Below the pieces are notes generated by a model that was given only the letters and a program-made list of their open reading frames with translations, made no database searches and was not told where the DNA came from. A stretch of DNA of 64,000 nucleotides from Syncephalis fuscata (taxonomy: Eukaryota; Zoopagomycota; Zoopagomycetes; Zoopagales; Piptocephalidaceae): positions 248,001 through 312,000 of the forward strand of contig JAHLTZ010000003.1 in the NCBI GenBank assembly GCA_025786725.1, written 5' to 3'. Numbering within the stretch: position 1 is the first letter of the stretch; every line of letters starts with the position of its first letter. The position numbers and the translations under genes are program-made. Below, piece by piece: positions 40,561 through 52,468 of this stretch.

Positions 40561-43500
40561 ATAAAGACAGAGTATTATAGAAAGAAATATTGTGGCAAGC
40601 CATTATTGACGAGTTGATAACTATTAGCAAGTGGCTATTATCAACATAATTAAAACATCTAGCAGTGTTGCGGAGCAGTTTGATTTATTACTAGTATAAA
40701 ATAAAAGTATGTATAACCTATAATTGTGTGATAATCTGTATAATGTGTATATAGATCGGTTCACTATTAACATGTGGCTTGACGAGCGTTAAATATAAAT
40801 GGTTCTGGAGTTGGTAGAGGAGAAAAGCCATCGTGGAAAAAGTTGGCCGGTCGGGTACCGGATAATGTACTGAAATTGTACCGCCTCAATGCATGGATAG
40901 CAATCATTTTAATCGCCATAACAGCAAGGAATCGACCTGGACATGTGTGGCTAATAGCAATGATATTTAATTAACTGATATGGTCAGTTCTATTACATGC
41001 TATACTTACTGTCCCACACCAAATACGACAAACGATTCATTGCTAGTCTAAATGACAGAAAAAACCAAATGATTATATGTTAATATATATATATGTACAT
41101 TATAATAGTAACTAATAAGCTTACGGTTGGCTTTGTTGAAGTTGCAGCCACATCACCCGCCTTATAATGGTGATATGGATTAAAAGCAGTTGGATCAGTT
41201 CCATAAAGATCTTTAGCCCAATGGATTTCGTATCCATGGAAAAAACAAATACGCCCTATAATTAATTAATGTTAATAGTATTAATGATATGTTTTGCTTT
41301 TACTTGCCATTTGGAATATAATAGCCATTCTTCAGCTGCACATTGTCCATGGCTAAACGGAAACTTACGGCTATAAATTGGGTGAATTAATAAATTTAAC
41401 GATAATAACGATAATAGCAATAATAACATACCAGCACCTGAATTCAAGCGAAGCGACTCACGAACACAAGCATCAAGGAAAGGCATCTGTTTCAAAGCAT
41501 CCGGTGTAATGTTGTCGCCATACAAACGAATGATTTCATCTTGTTCCTCTTGAAGCTTTTTGCTGTTATTATTGTATAAAGTGTTACTATGACAATTTCT
41601 ACTAATCACATTGCACCTCTTACCGGTATTCTGGATAGCCGGCAACATCGTTAAGAAAATGCAAAGCTGTGTTTGAGGTTGTTGTTACTGAAGCAAAGGC
41701 AATCTGCATCGAACGACGTGCCACAATTATTGGATCGTACATGTTGCCATTTGTATCTGTGGCTTCTGAAATCCAACTAAGCATGTCATCCTAAACATAA
41801 AAATACATAGTTTGTATAAGTATTAAATGAAAAACTGTAAAAATCACTTACTGGTGCTACATAGTCATCGCCCAATTTATCCATTTCTTGACGTCTTTTA
41901 TAATCTCAGGTGCAATAATTTCATCAGTAACTTTAATATTCTTATCCATAGCAGTAATACGGCGTATTAAAAAGCTAAACATAGATATTATTATGTACTG
42001 AGTATTCTATTAGACTAGATGATTATTACCGACTAATAATTGTTGGAAATATACGTTTCAATACTGAAGTGCGAACTGAGTCGTTTGTAAGTGTCGCCAT
42101 CATGCGCAGTAGTTCGGGTTTTCTTGAAGTTCCTAAATGTCATTAATATTGGTTAGTCATACATAAACATTAAATAACTATGCAAGTACGATGACACCGT
42201 GACAAATCGTGTATTTACCTTATTCTCAACTAAGCATGCAGCCACTAACGGTTATTATAATAATGGCAGCCATTACCATTATTATAGTATTATTATCATA
42301 ATATATAATTTTAGTTAATGATTAAATAGCTTACTTGTTTTTGCAAGTAAATTGTTTAAAAACGCATTAACATCTTTCATGCGATAAGATTTTACGGCAT
42401 CTATGTAAGCATCCAAATAAATTATTATTAAACATAAAAGGAAAACATACGCGGGTATACTACTTACTGCCAACAACTTCATTAAAAGAAATGGCAATTT
42501 TTTCGGCCATACGCGGGACTAATTGGTCAAGTTGCTTTGATAGTTGTCGGCGTAAAATTGGAACATGAAATTGGTTTTTCGGATCCATATCACCAGATAT
42601 ATATGATATATCAATTAACTTCCAATAGTAATTAGATCAAATTAATAAGTATTTCTAGATAGAATAAATAATAATCTATAAAGATTTACCTCCTCAATGG
42701 CATCGTTAAAGCTAAATTGCTCATCGGATGCACGCATTACGTTGCGCGTTTCACTTCGTCCAATTATTGTAACCCAGCGGCCAAACATTAAGAAACTAAA
42801 TGTTTCACCGCACTAATAATCAAGCAATCAAATAATATTAATTAAAATAGCACTGCTAATAGTTTACCTACTGATTGTCGGCATTTTAAGAAAAAATCTC
42901 CAGGTTCTTTTATAAACTCAATACTATTACCGACAAATGGAATTGAATAACTTGCTCGTGGTGGTTCATTTGGGTGCTAAATCATAAATGCGATGAGTGA
43001 TACATTTAATTGTATTCAATAGTACAACACTTACTGGACTGTCATATAATAATGAAGTACCACAGCAAATAATACACCTAGTAAAACGGTCGGCAATACG
43101 CCTAACTTGCCATCGTAGCCGATGCCCAATAGCTCGGTAAAGTCATTCAGTATTTTGCCCATATTTGATAATTGATCAAACTGCAATGTGATTGAGATAT
43201 ACTAAACTGGTGCTGTAAATAGTCAACTACAATCAATTGAAAGAAATGCACGCGAAAATAAAATGAAGTAGTGGTACTTTCAATTCAAGTTTTATTCCTT
43301 CAATAGCATTGCTTTATATTATCGTGAATCCAGCTGAAATAGGCCTTAGTGACATACATTATTTCTATATTTGTAGCACGCAACTAGCATGCGTTCAATG
43401 TAAACATACACATGATTTTCGATTTCTTAATAAGGTTTGGTTTTCACACTAGTCTTATTTTATTATTATTAAATCTGGCCTTTACGACAATATATCAATT

Positions 43501-43830
43501 ATTCAGTTGTGCCATATGTAAATAAATATTACATGCGTTCATTTACTCACTTACACGCACGTTTATACAAGTGGACTTGTAGACGCGCATTATCATATGA
43601 CCACCTAAATCAAAAGGATATGCAGCCTACCGACAGCCAGTCACGCACTTAAACGAATACACCAAAATGCTTTCTCATTTCTTTGTTATATTTAACACAA
43701 TGTAATTTCTCGATATTTTGCTGAATAGCAAATCATTTAATGACAAAGACATAAACAGAAAATTACACGTTTCACTGCATCTTATTAAAACTTCTGATTT
43801 TCCAATTTTTTAATATCTCTAAATTAAATA
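40555..43830 (-). repeat. Segmental duplication unit B (P450 copy 2 and its promoter)
   Basis: Homologous to 44060-46680 through the P450. Beyond the start codon it keeps a diverged version of the spacer seen at 38600-39060 and 46680-47150. Units B and C share about 90 bp of extra 3' flank (40560-40650 and 44064-44150; AAAGACAGAGTATT-TAGAAAG) that unit A lacks, so B and C are closer to each other at that end. Confidence 0.8.
40767..43162 (-). CDS. Cytochrome P450, tandem copy 2
   Basis: Same architecture as copy 1: N-terminal anchor (MGKILNDFTELLGIGYDGKL), NEPPRASYSIPFVGN, DPKNQFHVPILRRQL, ExxR in CVRESLRLN, haem motif CPGRFLA and tail GTRPANFFHDGFSPLPTP. It is the most diverged of the three at both ends (ENLRKPG-like insertion area near 42890, different tail). 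Exon 1 reads ACAGTCCA before the donor where copies 1 and 3 read ACACGTCCA, a one-base loss at about 43036. Introns fall at the same places as in copies 1 and 3. Confidence 0.83.
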
Positions 43831-43870
43831 CTATTTTATTAAATTTAAGCTGTGATAATAATAGTAGTTC

Positions 43871-43979
43871 TGAAGATAACGACGGCAACAATAAACGTTG
43901 TAATATTTGATTGGTTCATTTGTGAGCGCTATTTAGATAGTTTGATTGGATTCAAAAGAGATTCAATTAATATTCACCG
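43871..43979 (+). repeat. Copy of SLY1-upstream DNA between P450 copies 2 and 3
   Basis: Nearly identical to 52102-52207 in the same orientation: GACGGCAACAATAAACGTTG, TAATATTTG-TTGGTTCATT and TTTGATTGGATTCAAAAGAG are shared. At 52.1 kb it lies about 100 bp upstream of the SLY1 start. Here it lies about 700 bp upstream of P450 copy 2, which is also on the minus strand. Confidence 0.8.
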
Positions 43980-44059
43980 GTAATCAAAGTAGTTGATCTT
44001 TTACTATAAATGGATGATCAATATATCATGAAAACAGAACTGTAATATCACCAAATTAA

Positions 44060-47000
44060 TGACAAAAAATAAAGACAGAGTATTGTAGAAAGAAATATGT
44101 GGCAAGCCATTATTGACGAGTTGATAACTATTAGCAAGTGGCTATTATCAACATAATTAAAACATCTAGCAGTGTTGCGAACAGTTTGATTTATTACTAG
44201 TATAAATAAAACATGTATAACCTATAATTGTGTGATAATCTGTATAATGTGTATATAGATCGGTTCACTATTAACATGTGACTTGACGAGCGTTAAATAT
44301 AATGGTTCTGGAATTGGTAAGTAAGAAACACCGTCACGAAGAGAATTACCCGGCCGAGTGCCAGATAATGTACTGAAATCGTACCGTCTCAATGCATGGG
44401 CAGCAACCATTTTAATCGCCATAACAGCAAGGAATCGACCTGGACATGTGTGGCTAATAGCGATGATATTTAGTTAACTGATATGGCTTGTCCTATCATA
44501 TGTTATACTTACTGTCCCAAACCAAATACAATAAACGAATCATTGCCAGTCTAAATGATAGAAAAACCAAATGATTATATGTTAATATATATGTACATTA
44601 TAATAGTAATAATAAGCTTACGGTTGGCTTTGTTGAAGTTGCAGCCACATCACCCGCCTTATAATGGTGATATGGATTAAAAGCAGTTGGATCAGTTCCA
44701 TAAAGATCTTTAGCCGCATGAACTTCTTGTCCATGGAAAAACAAAGACGACCTATAATTAATTAATGTTAATACTAATAATAGTATGTTTTGCTTTTACT
44801 TGCCATTTGGAATATAATAGCCATTCTTCAGCTGCACATTGTCCATGGCTAAACGAAGACTTCCACCTATAAATTGGGTGAATTAGTAAATTTAACGATA
44901 ATAACGATAATAGCAATAATAACATACCAGCACCTGAATTCAAGCGAAGCGACTCACGAACACAAGCATCAAGGAAAGGCATCTGTTTCAAAGCATCCGG
45001 TGTAATGTTGTCGCCATACAAACGAATGATTTCATCTTGTTCCTCTTGAAGCTTTTTGCTGTTATTATTGTATAAAGTGTTACTATGACAATTTCTACTA
45101 ATCACATTGCACCTCTTACCGATATTCTGAATAGCCGGCAACATCGTTAAGAAAATGCAAAGTGAAAGTCGAAGTTGTTGTTACTGAAGCAAAGGCAATC
45201 TGCATCGAACGACGTGCCACAATTATTGGATTGTACATGTTGCCATTATCATCTAAAACATCAGCAATCCAACTAAGCATATCATTCTAAACATAAAATA
45301 CATAGTTTGTATAAGTATTAAATGAAAAAACTGTAAAAATCACTTACTGGTGCTACATAGTCATCGCCTAATTTATCCATTTCTTGACGTCGTTTTATAA
45401 TCTCAGGTGCAATAATTTCATCGGCAACCTTAATATTCTTATCCATATCAGTAATAAGGCGTGTTAACAAGCTAAATACAGATATTATTAATGTACTGAG
45501 TATTTCTATTAGACTATATGATTATTACCGACTAATAGTTGTTGGGAGTACACGCTTCATTAATGAAGTGCGGGCTGCATCGCGTGTAACAGTGGACATC
45601 ATGCGTAGCACTTCAGGATTTTCTTGTAATTCCTAATGTCATCAGTATTGGTTAGTCATTTATAAATACTGTGTTTTGTATTTGAACAGTACACTATGAC
45701 AAGTCATGTATTACCTTATTTTCAATTAAACATGTAGCCACTAATAGTCAATATTGTAATAATAGTCATTATTATTATTATTGTTATATATCGGTTAATA
45801 TATATGTGGTCTAGTTAATAGCTTAATAGCTTACTTGTTTTTGCAATTAAACCGTCTATAAACGCACTAACATCTTCCATGCGATAAGGTTTTACAGGAT
45901 CTATGCAAGCATCCAAATAAATAATATTAAACATGAAAAAAACACAACGACTATACTACTTACCGCCAACGCCTTCATTAAAAGAAATGGCAATTTTTTC
46001 GGCCATACGTGGACATAGCTGGTCAAGTTGCTTCGATAGTTGTCGACGTAGAATCGGAATATGGAAGCGATTCTTTGATCAGTATCACCAAACATATAGA
46101 CGGTATCAAGTAACTGGCAATAATTATTTAATTAAGTTAATAAGTGTTTGCAGATAATAAAGTAATATCTTATGACAATTCACCTCCTCAACGGCATCGT
46201 TGAAGCTAAATTGCTCATCAGGCGCACGCATTACATTGCGTATTTCACTTCGTCCAATTATTGTAATCCAACGGCCAAACATTAAGAAACTAAACGTTTC
46301 GCCATACTAATAGTCAAATAATATTAGTCGATAATATTGTTTTAATTAATAGTCTATTTACTTTGTCTCGACAATTATAGAAAAATCCGCTGGTGTCCCT
46401 TATAAATTCAATGCCATTACCGACAAATGGGATTGTATGGCTTGCTCGTGGTGGTTCATTTGGGTGCTAAATCATAAATGCGATGAGTGATACATTTAAT
46501 TGTATTCAATAGTACAACACTTACTGGACGTGTCATATAATAATGAAGTACCACAGCAAATAATACACCAAGTAAAACGGTCGGCAATACGCCTAACTTG
46601 CCATCGTAGCCGATGCCCAATAGCTCAGCAAAGTCATTTAGTATTTTGCCCATATTGATAATCGATCAAACTGCAATGTGAATAATGTTGTTATTGTTAA
46701 AAAGTTCAGTAAAATCAATTGAGATACACGAGAGAATACAGTGTGGTAATGATATTTTTAACATAAGTTTGGTCTCATTAATTTATTTACTTTATATATT
46801 AGCGATTCCACTATGTTATACGTAAGTAAATCCTCCCATGCTTGTATTCACTGACTCACTCACTCGCATGCACCCATAAACAACACATGTATGTATCAAC
46901 ACGCACCATCATATGACTGTATTAATTAAAGAATGTGCGGTCAACAGCAACCAATCACACATTTGAACGAATTTGCCAAAGTATTTCCTTTTTTACTTGT

Positions 47001-49045
47001 TACACTTAACACGATGTAGTTTCTCGGCTTTTTACTGCATAACAAGTTATCTAATGGTAAAGGCATGAATATCAAATTACATGTTTCACAGTCGTTTTAT
47101 CGAACTCCGGCCTTTCGGCCTTTAATATATCCTAAGCTAAATTGAATTTTATTAAAATCATATTATGACGACGACTGTTGTTGTTGTTGCTGCTGCTGTT
47201 GCAACAGCAGCTGTTCAAGTAGACCTTCTAGACGTTCCATACGCTCATCAAGCCTCGTATAAGGCTCGATAATTCTGTTCGGGCCGTGCCTTGGACCAGT
47301 GCTATCATTCTGTGCATTAGTCATGTTTGCAGATCCTTGCACATTTGTATTGCCATCGTCATCGGCTATATCTTGACTTAGCCGATAAAGTCGTGCTATC
47401 GTGGCGTCATTTGGACTAAAGCCAGTTTCGGCTAAAAATGTAAATTCACTCATAAACGTGCAAGTTGCTTGCTCTGAAAGATTTAGCTGAGCAGCTATTT
47501 CTGCTGCTTCTTTTTGTGCAGACTCTCTTGCTTGTGCCGACATCTAAGCATATTCGATAAGTCTAAGTTTTACTGTAATAAAACTCAATATTCTACGTAC
47601 CTCTGAGTCTAGACTGTTTAATGATTGATGTCCTACCATTGTCGCCCCATCTAAAATTAATTGGATTGAATGGTTAGTGGTAAATGCATTTGAAATAAAC
47701 AGGTGTTATCTCTTTAATGTCGTACCTGTGGCCGCATTAGTAGCCTGTGTGGTGTACTGGTCAGTGTGAGCCGCAGGAAAAGGAGATATCGGCGTTAGAC
47801 GATGCTGCTGTGGCTGCAAAGGATTCAACTGAGCTTGTACGTTATTTGCTTCTTCAGGTTGGGCGGGTACCGGTCTACCTATGGGCCTCTGTGGTATATC
47901 CGGCATGCGAGGATTATTTTCTATAATCAAACATATCAGTTATCAATAGCACCATATAATGTTTTTTGATACGAGTACACATCATTTGGTATCTATTACC
48001 TTCTAGAACAGATCGACGACTGAGCAACAGGCGACGTTCAGTTAGTCAAATGCATTTATCGTATAGTTCTGTTTCATACACACCATGTGGGACAACTTTG
48101 CTGTCGTTCGAGCCAGCTGCGTAGACAGCGGAAATGAAACGTATGGCCACAAGGAAGGCGCTTAGGTAAATCGCCTGGTAGACGATAGCGAGTGTCTGCA
48201 GGGCCGTCGGGCAAACCATTATTGATATTTCCACCAATAGGCGGTGGCAGCGTCATTTCTTCTCGACACACGACACATACTCGATCGGCCATATCTGTTA
48301 AATCATCTGACGTCAGTGTCGGATAGCGACGCTCCATGTCCTGTGTAGCGCGACGATACCGGCGCAAATCCCCACACCGTCTAAAGAATGACCGAGCTGT
48401 CACATAGAGATCACGAATAATGTGAAGTGGCAGGCCGTGTAATGCAACCAATAAGGTAAAGAATGAAACATATGCCACAAGCTTTATAAAATCTAATAAC
48501 CAACGTATTTTAGTAAACTATAATTAAATAGTTGGTTCTATTCCATTTGTAATACGCACCAATAATTAGTTCTAAATAAAATAGAAACACCGATTTTTCC
48601 TCCCATGCTTCCTCGCCCATGCGCATTTCAATGACATTGAGTGCGTAACGGCCTGTTACTGTTACAACAGTGCAAAGTAGAATTGTATACTGTTTTGTAT
48701 TGATGTTAATATTATACTTTACGTGCTATATACCACTATTACTTACTTCAAAACCAAATAAAAGCCAGGTACCAACGCCATCACTTAAAGTAACACGCAC
48801 AGCATATGCAATTAGTTCCATATCGATTGCCGATAGTAGTGCAAGTAGCGTAAGTGTCCGTGTATGGAACGAACTAGGTAGCTGTGCTGTCTGGTCCATA
48901 AACTCGACTCGGTCTTGAAGTAGCCAATGGAATATTTTTACAAATAGCAATGCAGCAAATGCAGCTAGAAACGGTACGTCAAAATCATCGCGAAATACTG
49001 TCATAGCAAGGCACGTTTCAGTGACCGCAAACCAAGATCGTTCAT
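44060..49045 (-). repeat. Segmental duplication unit C (P450 copy 3 + HRD1), the complete unit
   Basis: Contains all parts found in units A and B plus the HRD1 RING region, so it is the best candidate for the ancestral arrangement. HRD1 exon 1 (49134-49355) is single copy and lies just outside the repeated part. Confidence 0.8.
44271..46653 (-). CDS. Cytochrome P450, tandem copy 3
   Basis: Anchor exon as in copy 1 (start 46653). Then PRASHTIPFVGNGIEFIRDT, NRFHIPILRRQLSKQLDQLC then PRMAEKIAISFNEGVG, ExxR in ACVRESLRLNSGA, HTCPGRFLA, and the tail RPGNSLRDGVSYLPIPEP. Two one-base losses are visible against the other copies: GATCCGAAA-like in copy 2 is GATCAAAG here (about 46078), and CCATTTATATT is CCATTATATT (about 44302). 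The latter would replace the normal ending and run to 44222. If both are base-calling errors, the gene is intact and ends at 44271. Confidence 0.83.
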
Positions 49046-49355
49046 ATAAATGCTAGATTTAATATATTATTGTTGTTTTATTATTGTCATTAGTATTATT
49101 GCTTATTTTGCTACAGTCTTCTTCAATACTTACTTCAACTTCTATTGCGCGCAATTGACCAAAGAATAGCCATTGCAATGCTTTACCCAGTACAATAGTT
49201 AGAAAAACACCGAAATTCAGTAGTATTAGTAAACAGGCATTGGATTTGGCCAGATAGACACCAGCAGCATAAAAGTTGCCTCGTTGCATATACACCTGCT
49301 GCAACGTCACGCCAGCCAGCACCGTAGACGCCACGCCGTAAGCACCTAACCGCAT
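47163..49355 (-). CDS. HRD1: HRD1/synoviolin-type ER E3 ubiquitin ligase
   Basis: The ERAD ligase of the ER membrane. Exon 1 (49134-49355) and exons 2-3 encode the multi-spanning domain (LAGVTLQQVYMQRGNFYAAG; HLYERSWFAVTETCLAMTVF; FVNYL-like helices; FIKLVAYVSFFTLLVALHGL). Exon 4 (48074-48480) has the cytoplasmic RING: CVVCREEM ... LPCGHTFHFRCLRSWLERQQ, and CPTC is completed across an intron (GTGTGTATG...GCTCAG), giving SCPTCRRSVLE. A Pro/Gln linker, then ESAQKEAAEIAAQLNLSEQ, and a C-terminus ending in polyGln and SSS. Introns split each domain. The RING has an insert (GGNINNGLPDGPADTRYRLP) between the first Cys pair and the central ligands, typical of HRD1. A partial copy lies at 39070-40300. 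Confidence 0.92.
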
Positions 49356-49590
49356 CTCGATATAATGATAATGAAAATAACAGCTAAAGGAATGACAGCT
49401 TAATCTAAGCTAACTTTAAGCGTTGCTTAGTCCCTGTCGCTAAAATATACAGGGATTGCCGTGTAGAAGAAAAACAAGGAGATTAGGACTGGGAAAACGA
49501 AAGATGAGTTTAGTATTGGTGGGGTATATATACGCCTTATTGTATTATTAAAAGATAACAATTAAATATAATTTGACCAATATTTATTAA

Positions 49591-49610
49591 ACACACACAC
49601 ACACACACAA
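49591..49610. repeat. (AC)n microsatellite
   Basis: Ten AC dinucleotides directly 3' of the SLY1 stop codon. Confidence 0.9.
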
Positions 49611-49615
49611 ATATA

Positions 49616-51999
49616 CTAGGAAAGACGGGTCAATTGAGCTAAGAAATCTTTAGGTGCTAATAGTTCCATGGCTCCATAAATGATATTTTTAGCTGGAGAT
49701 TGTCGCTATTATTGGTCAATTAGTTAATATACATACAAATATTACAATTGATATTAGACAATTACCTGTGCATATTCTTGTAGATTCTGATACTCTACAA
49801 TACTACCACCGCCTACCACAAATACGATCGCTTCTTGGAACGAGTTACGGGCCGTTGTTGCCCCAGATGAATTAGGTCCTCGTAAAGACTTTGGATCAAA
49901 GAATAGGAGCTCTTCGTCACCACCATTACCGCTCATGGCTGATTGTGACGGCGAAGTATTATAGGGTGGATCAAGAACGGATGATACCATACGTGTCATT
50001 GGTAGATCGTTATGTGTAGGCAATAGATTACGCAGTCCACTTAGTAAACCACCTTCTTTAATATGGCCCGTAATCTATTGACTTGTTAATATTCTATAGT
50101 TTTAATATAAATAAATAGCCAATTACTTACTTTATTGCCAAATGAACTGAATCGACCAAGTAGATCGCCATCATCACGGGCATTTCTGAGGTGGGTGGGC
50201 TAACTGCATTCATCATCGATGTCATACGCAATTTACTTTTAATTTGCTTAATAGTGGCCAATGTTTTGTATCGCATCCAGCTTCTCGAAGAGCTGTTTCA
50301 AATTCCTCAACCATTGTATCGTTAATATCAATCGATGGTGTAAGGAAATAGAGTATGAAAAGCCGTAATTTATCCTCCGGGTCAGGATAATTGGCTGAAC
50401 GAATCGCTGCTAAAATTGCTTGTCGTGGCTAAATAGTATGTGATGTATATTGAGTAAAATAGTACTATTTAAATATATGTATATATATAGCCTTTTACCT
50501 GTTTAGCAATGGTTTCTTCAAGTTCAAAAAACTCATCCAGTTTTCGTCGTTTAATTTCCTCTAATAAAGCAGTAGCAATATTCATGTGTGCGTCAATTGT
50601 TTGTTTGCGCGCAGTTAATTCAGGCAAAGCGTTCATGGCTGATTTAAGATGTCGTGCGCTACTAGTTAGATCAAGACTAGGCTGTGTTACAACACCTTGT
50701 GCACTAATATCGTCCAAAGATGTTAAACCGGTAGATCGAGTCAATTCGGCCGCATCTTGCCGATAACGTGCAAGTTCTGTATCAATAGCCTCGGCCACTT
50801 GAGGGAAAGGTAAATTGCCATTACGAGTCCAGAAAAAGTCACGAGCTCCAACATCATAGGTACGGCGCTGTTTACGCTTCGTTGTATCATCGGTGACTGT
50901 TGCTGTCACTTGATTTAACTTTAGATCAAGCACATCAGACACTAATGCTTGATATGTCCAAGAATGAAACAGCAAAGGGCGTAAATCCAAATCACGATCA
51001 AGAATCACCAATACAGGTCGTTGAAATGAAGCTGATGATTGACTAGATGTTGAAAATCCCCCTGATCTAACATGATCACGTAGGCGAGTATCTAATTTAC
51101 GTGCAATCATTTCAGCGGCTGAGCCACGTGTACAACGGATAATTGGAACCGTTTCTTTTAATAATACAACAAGTATTAGTTGTGTAAATATACTTTTTAC
51201 TTTATACGCCACCTACCCATAATGACTGCCACTGAAAATAGTCCAGCAATAATTCTCTCTACCAATGCTTCCATATCAGCATCACGAGCTTGTGGGTCGT
51301 GCAATTTAATGTAACTTTCGCGAATACCAAGCTCAAATAGATCAGCACCATGGCTAATGAATCCTTGATACTGATCCATTACTTGTGATACATGGCTTGC
51401 TGCTTCTGGTCCTGCACGTACTGTTTCCGATGCTAATCGTTCAAGTAAATCGCGTGACATGCCAGTAGCAAAATTGAAGTAGTACTGATCATATAGCCCG
51501 CGTGCCAAATCCTTATAATCCTTATAAGTCTTTCATTTATTTATTACTATCTAATATAATCTACCTTTCCTATACGTTCAATATTCTCCTCGTTGGGTTC
51601 AACAAAATAAATGGCCGGCACATCAGGAATAGGTGCACGGCCACTTTGCAACCCCATATGAACAGTAACACCTTGTTCGCGTAGATCATTGACTCGTAGT
51701 AGAGTAGAAATAAGATCGCCACAGTATCGATCAAATATCAGTACTTTCCATATAGGTGTATTAGACGATGATGACTGCGTGTTCGTTGTATGACTATGCG
51801 ACGCTAAAGCACTGGGATTGGTTGATTCCTCTTTGTTTAAATTAAGCATTGATATAAGTGCCGCTATAACATTAAAGAGTATAGAAACGACCCGTTAATA
51901 AATTAGCACCAGCAAGTGTCGTTTGTTTAAATCAAATAGACGCGAATGCTTACTTGTCTGCCGGTCAAGCAGTGACGGTCGGACAACGTTAGATGCCAT
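49616..51999 (-). CDS. SLY1: SLY1-type Sec1/Munc18 protein
   Basis: SM protein that binds the Sed5/syntaxin-5 SNARE in ER-Golgi transport. Start at 51999 ([14 protein letters not shown]), first intron, then [80 protein letters not shown] (the SM-family LDRxxDxxxPL motif), [20 protein letters not shown], then the all-alpha domain ending in [20 protein letters not shown] and [20 protein letters not shown] (typical GGGxxxEY of Sly1). The stop is at 49616-49618. Slips at about 50270 and 50190 interrupt the section reading [18 protein letters not shown]. Domain order and length (about 680 aa) fit Sly1 and not Sec1, Vps33 or Vps45. Confidence 0.92.
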
Positions 52000-52101
52000 C
52001 GTTGTTATATTGTAAAAATACGGATGGATGCTTTCTCAATAAACGTTTAACAAAATTAAATTATAAAGATGACAACAAAAAAGAGCCACTTTATCCGTAA
52101 A

Positions 52102-52207
52102 GATGACGATGACGGCAACAATAAACGTTGTAATATTTGGTTGGTTCATTTGTAAACGCTATTTAGAATAATTTGATTGGATTCAAAAGAGATTCAATTA
52201 ATATTTA
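52102..52207 (+). repeat. SLY1-upstream block duplicated at 43871-43979
   Basis: Lies in the 470-bp divergent promoter region between SLY1 (-) and the kinase gene (+). It is the probable source copy, because it sits in an undisturbed promoter context. Confidence 0.75.
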
Positions 52208-52468
52208 CTAAAATTTAGATGCCGTTAATCGCCCGCCCTTGCTATACAAAAGTTCGCCATCTCTTTGTATTTAAACTTTAACATTTCTATTCAACGTGTT
52301 GACAAGTCATTATCTCGCTCTTCTAGTAGAAGTATTAACTTCTACATAACAACGGCAATAGCAAAAAACACCATAGTAACAATAACAAGAAAAGAACATC
52401 ATAGCACCTTTAGTAATATTACTAATTAGTCTTGTTCTACGCAAGTTTTATCGACTACGAACGTGGCA

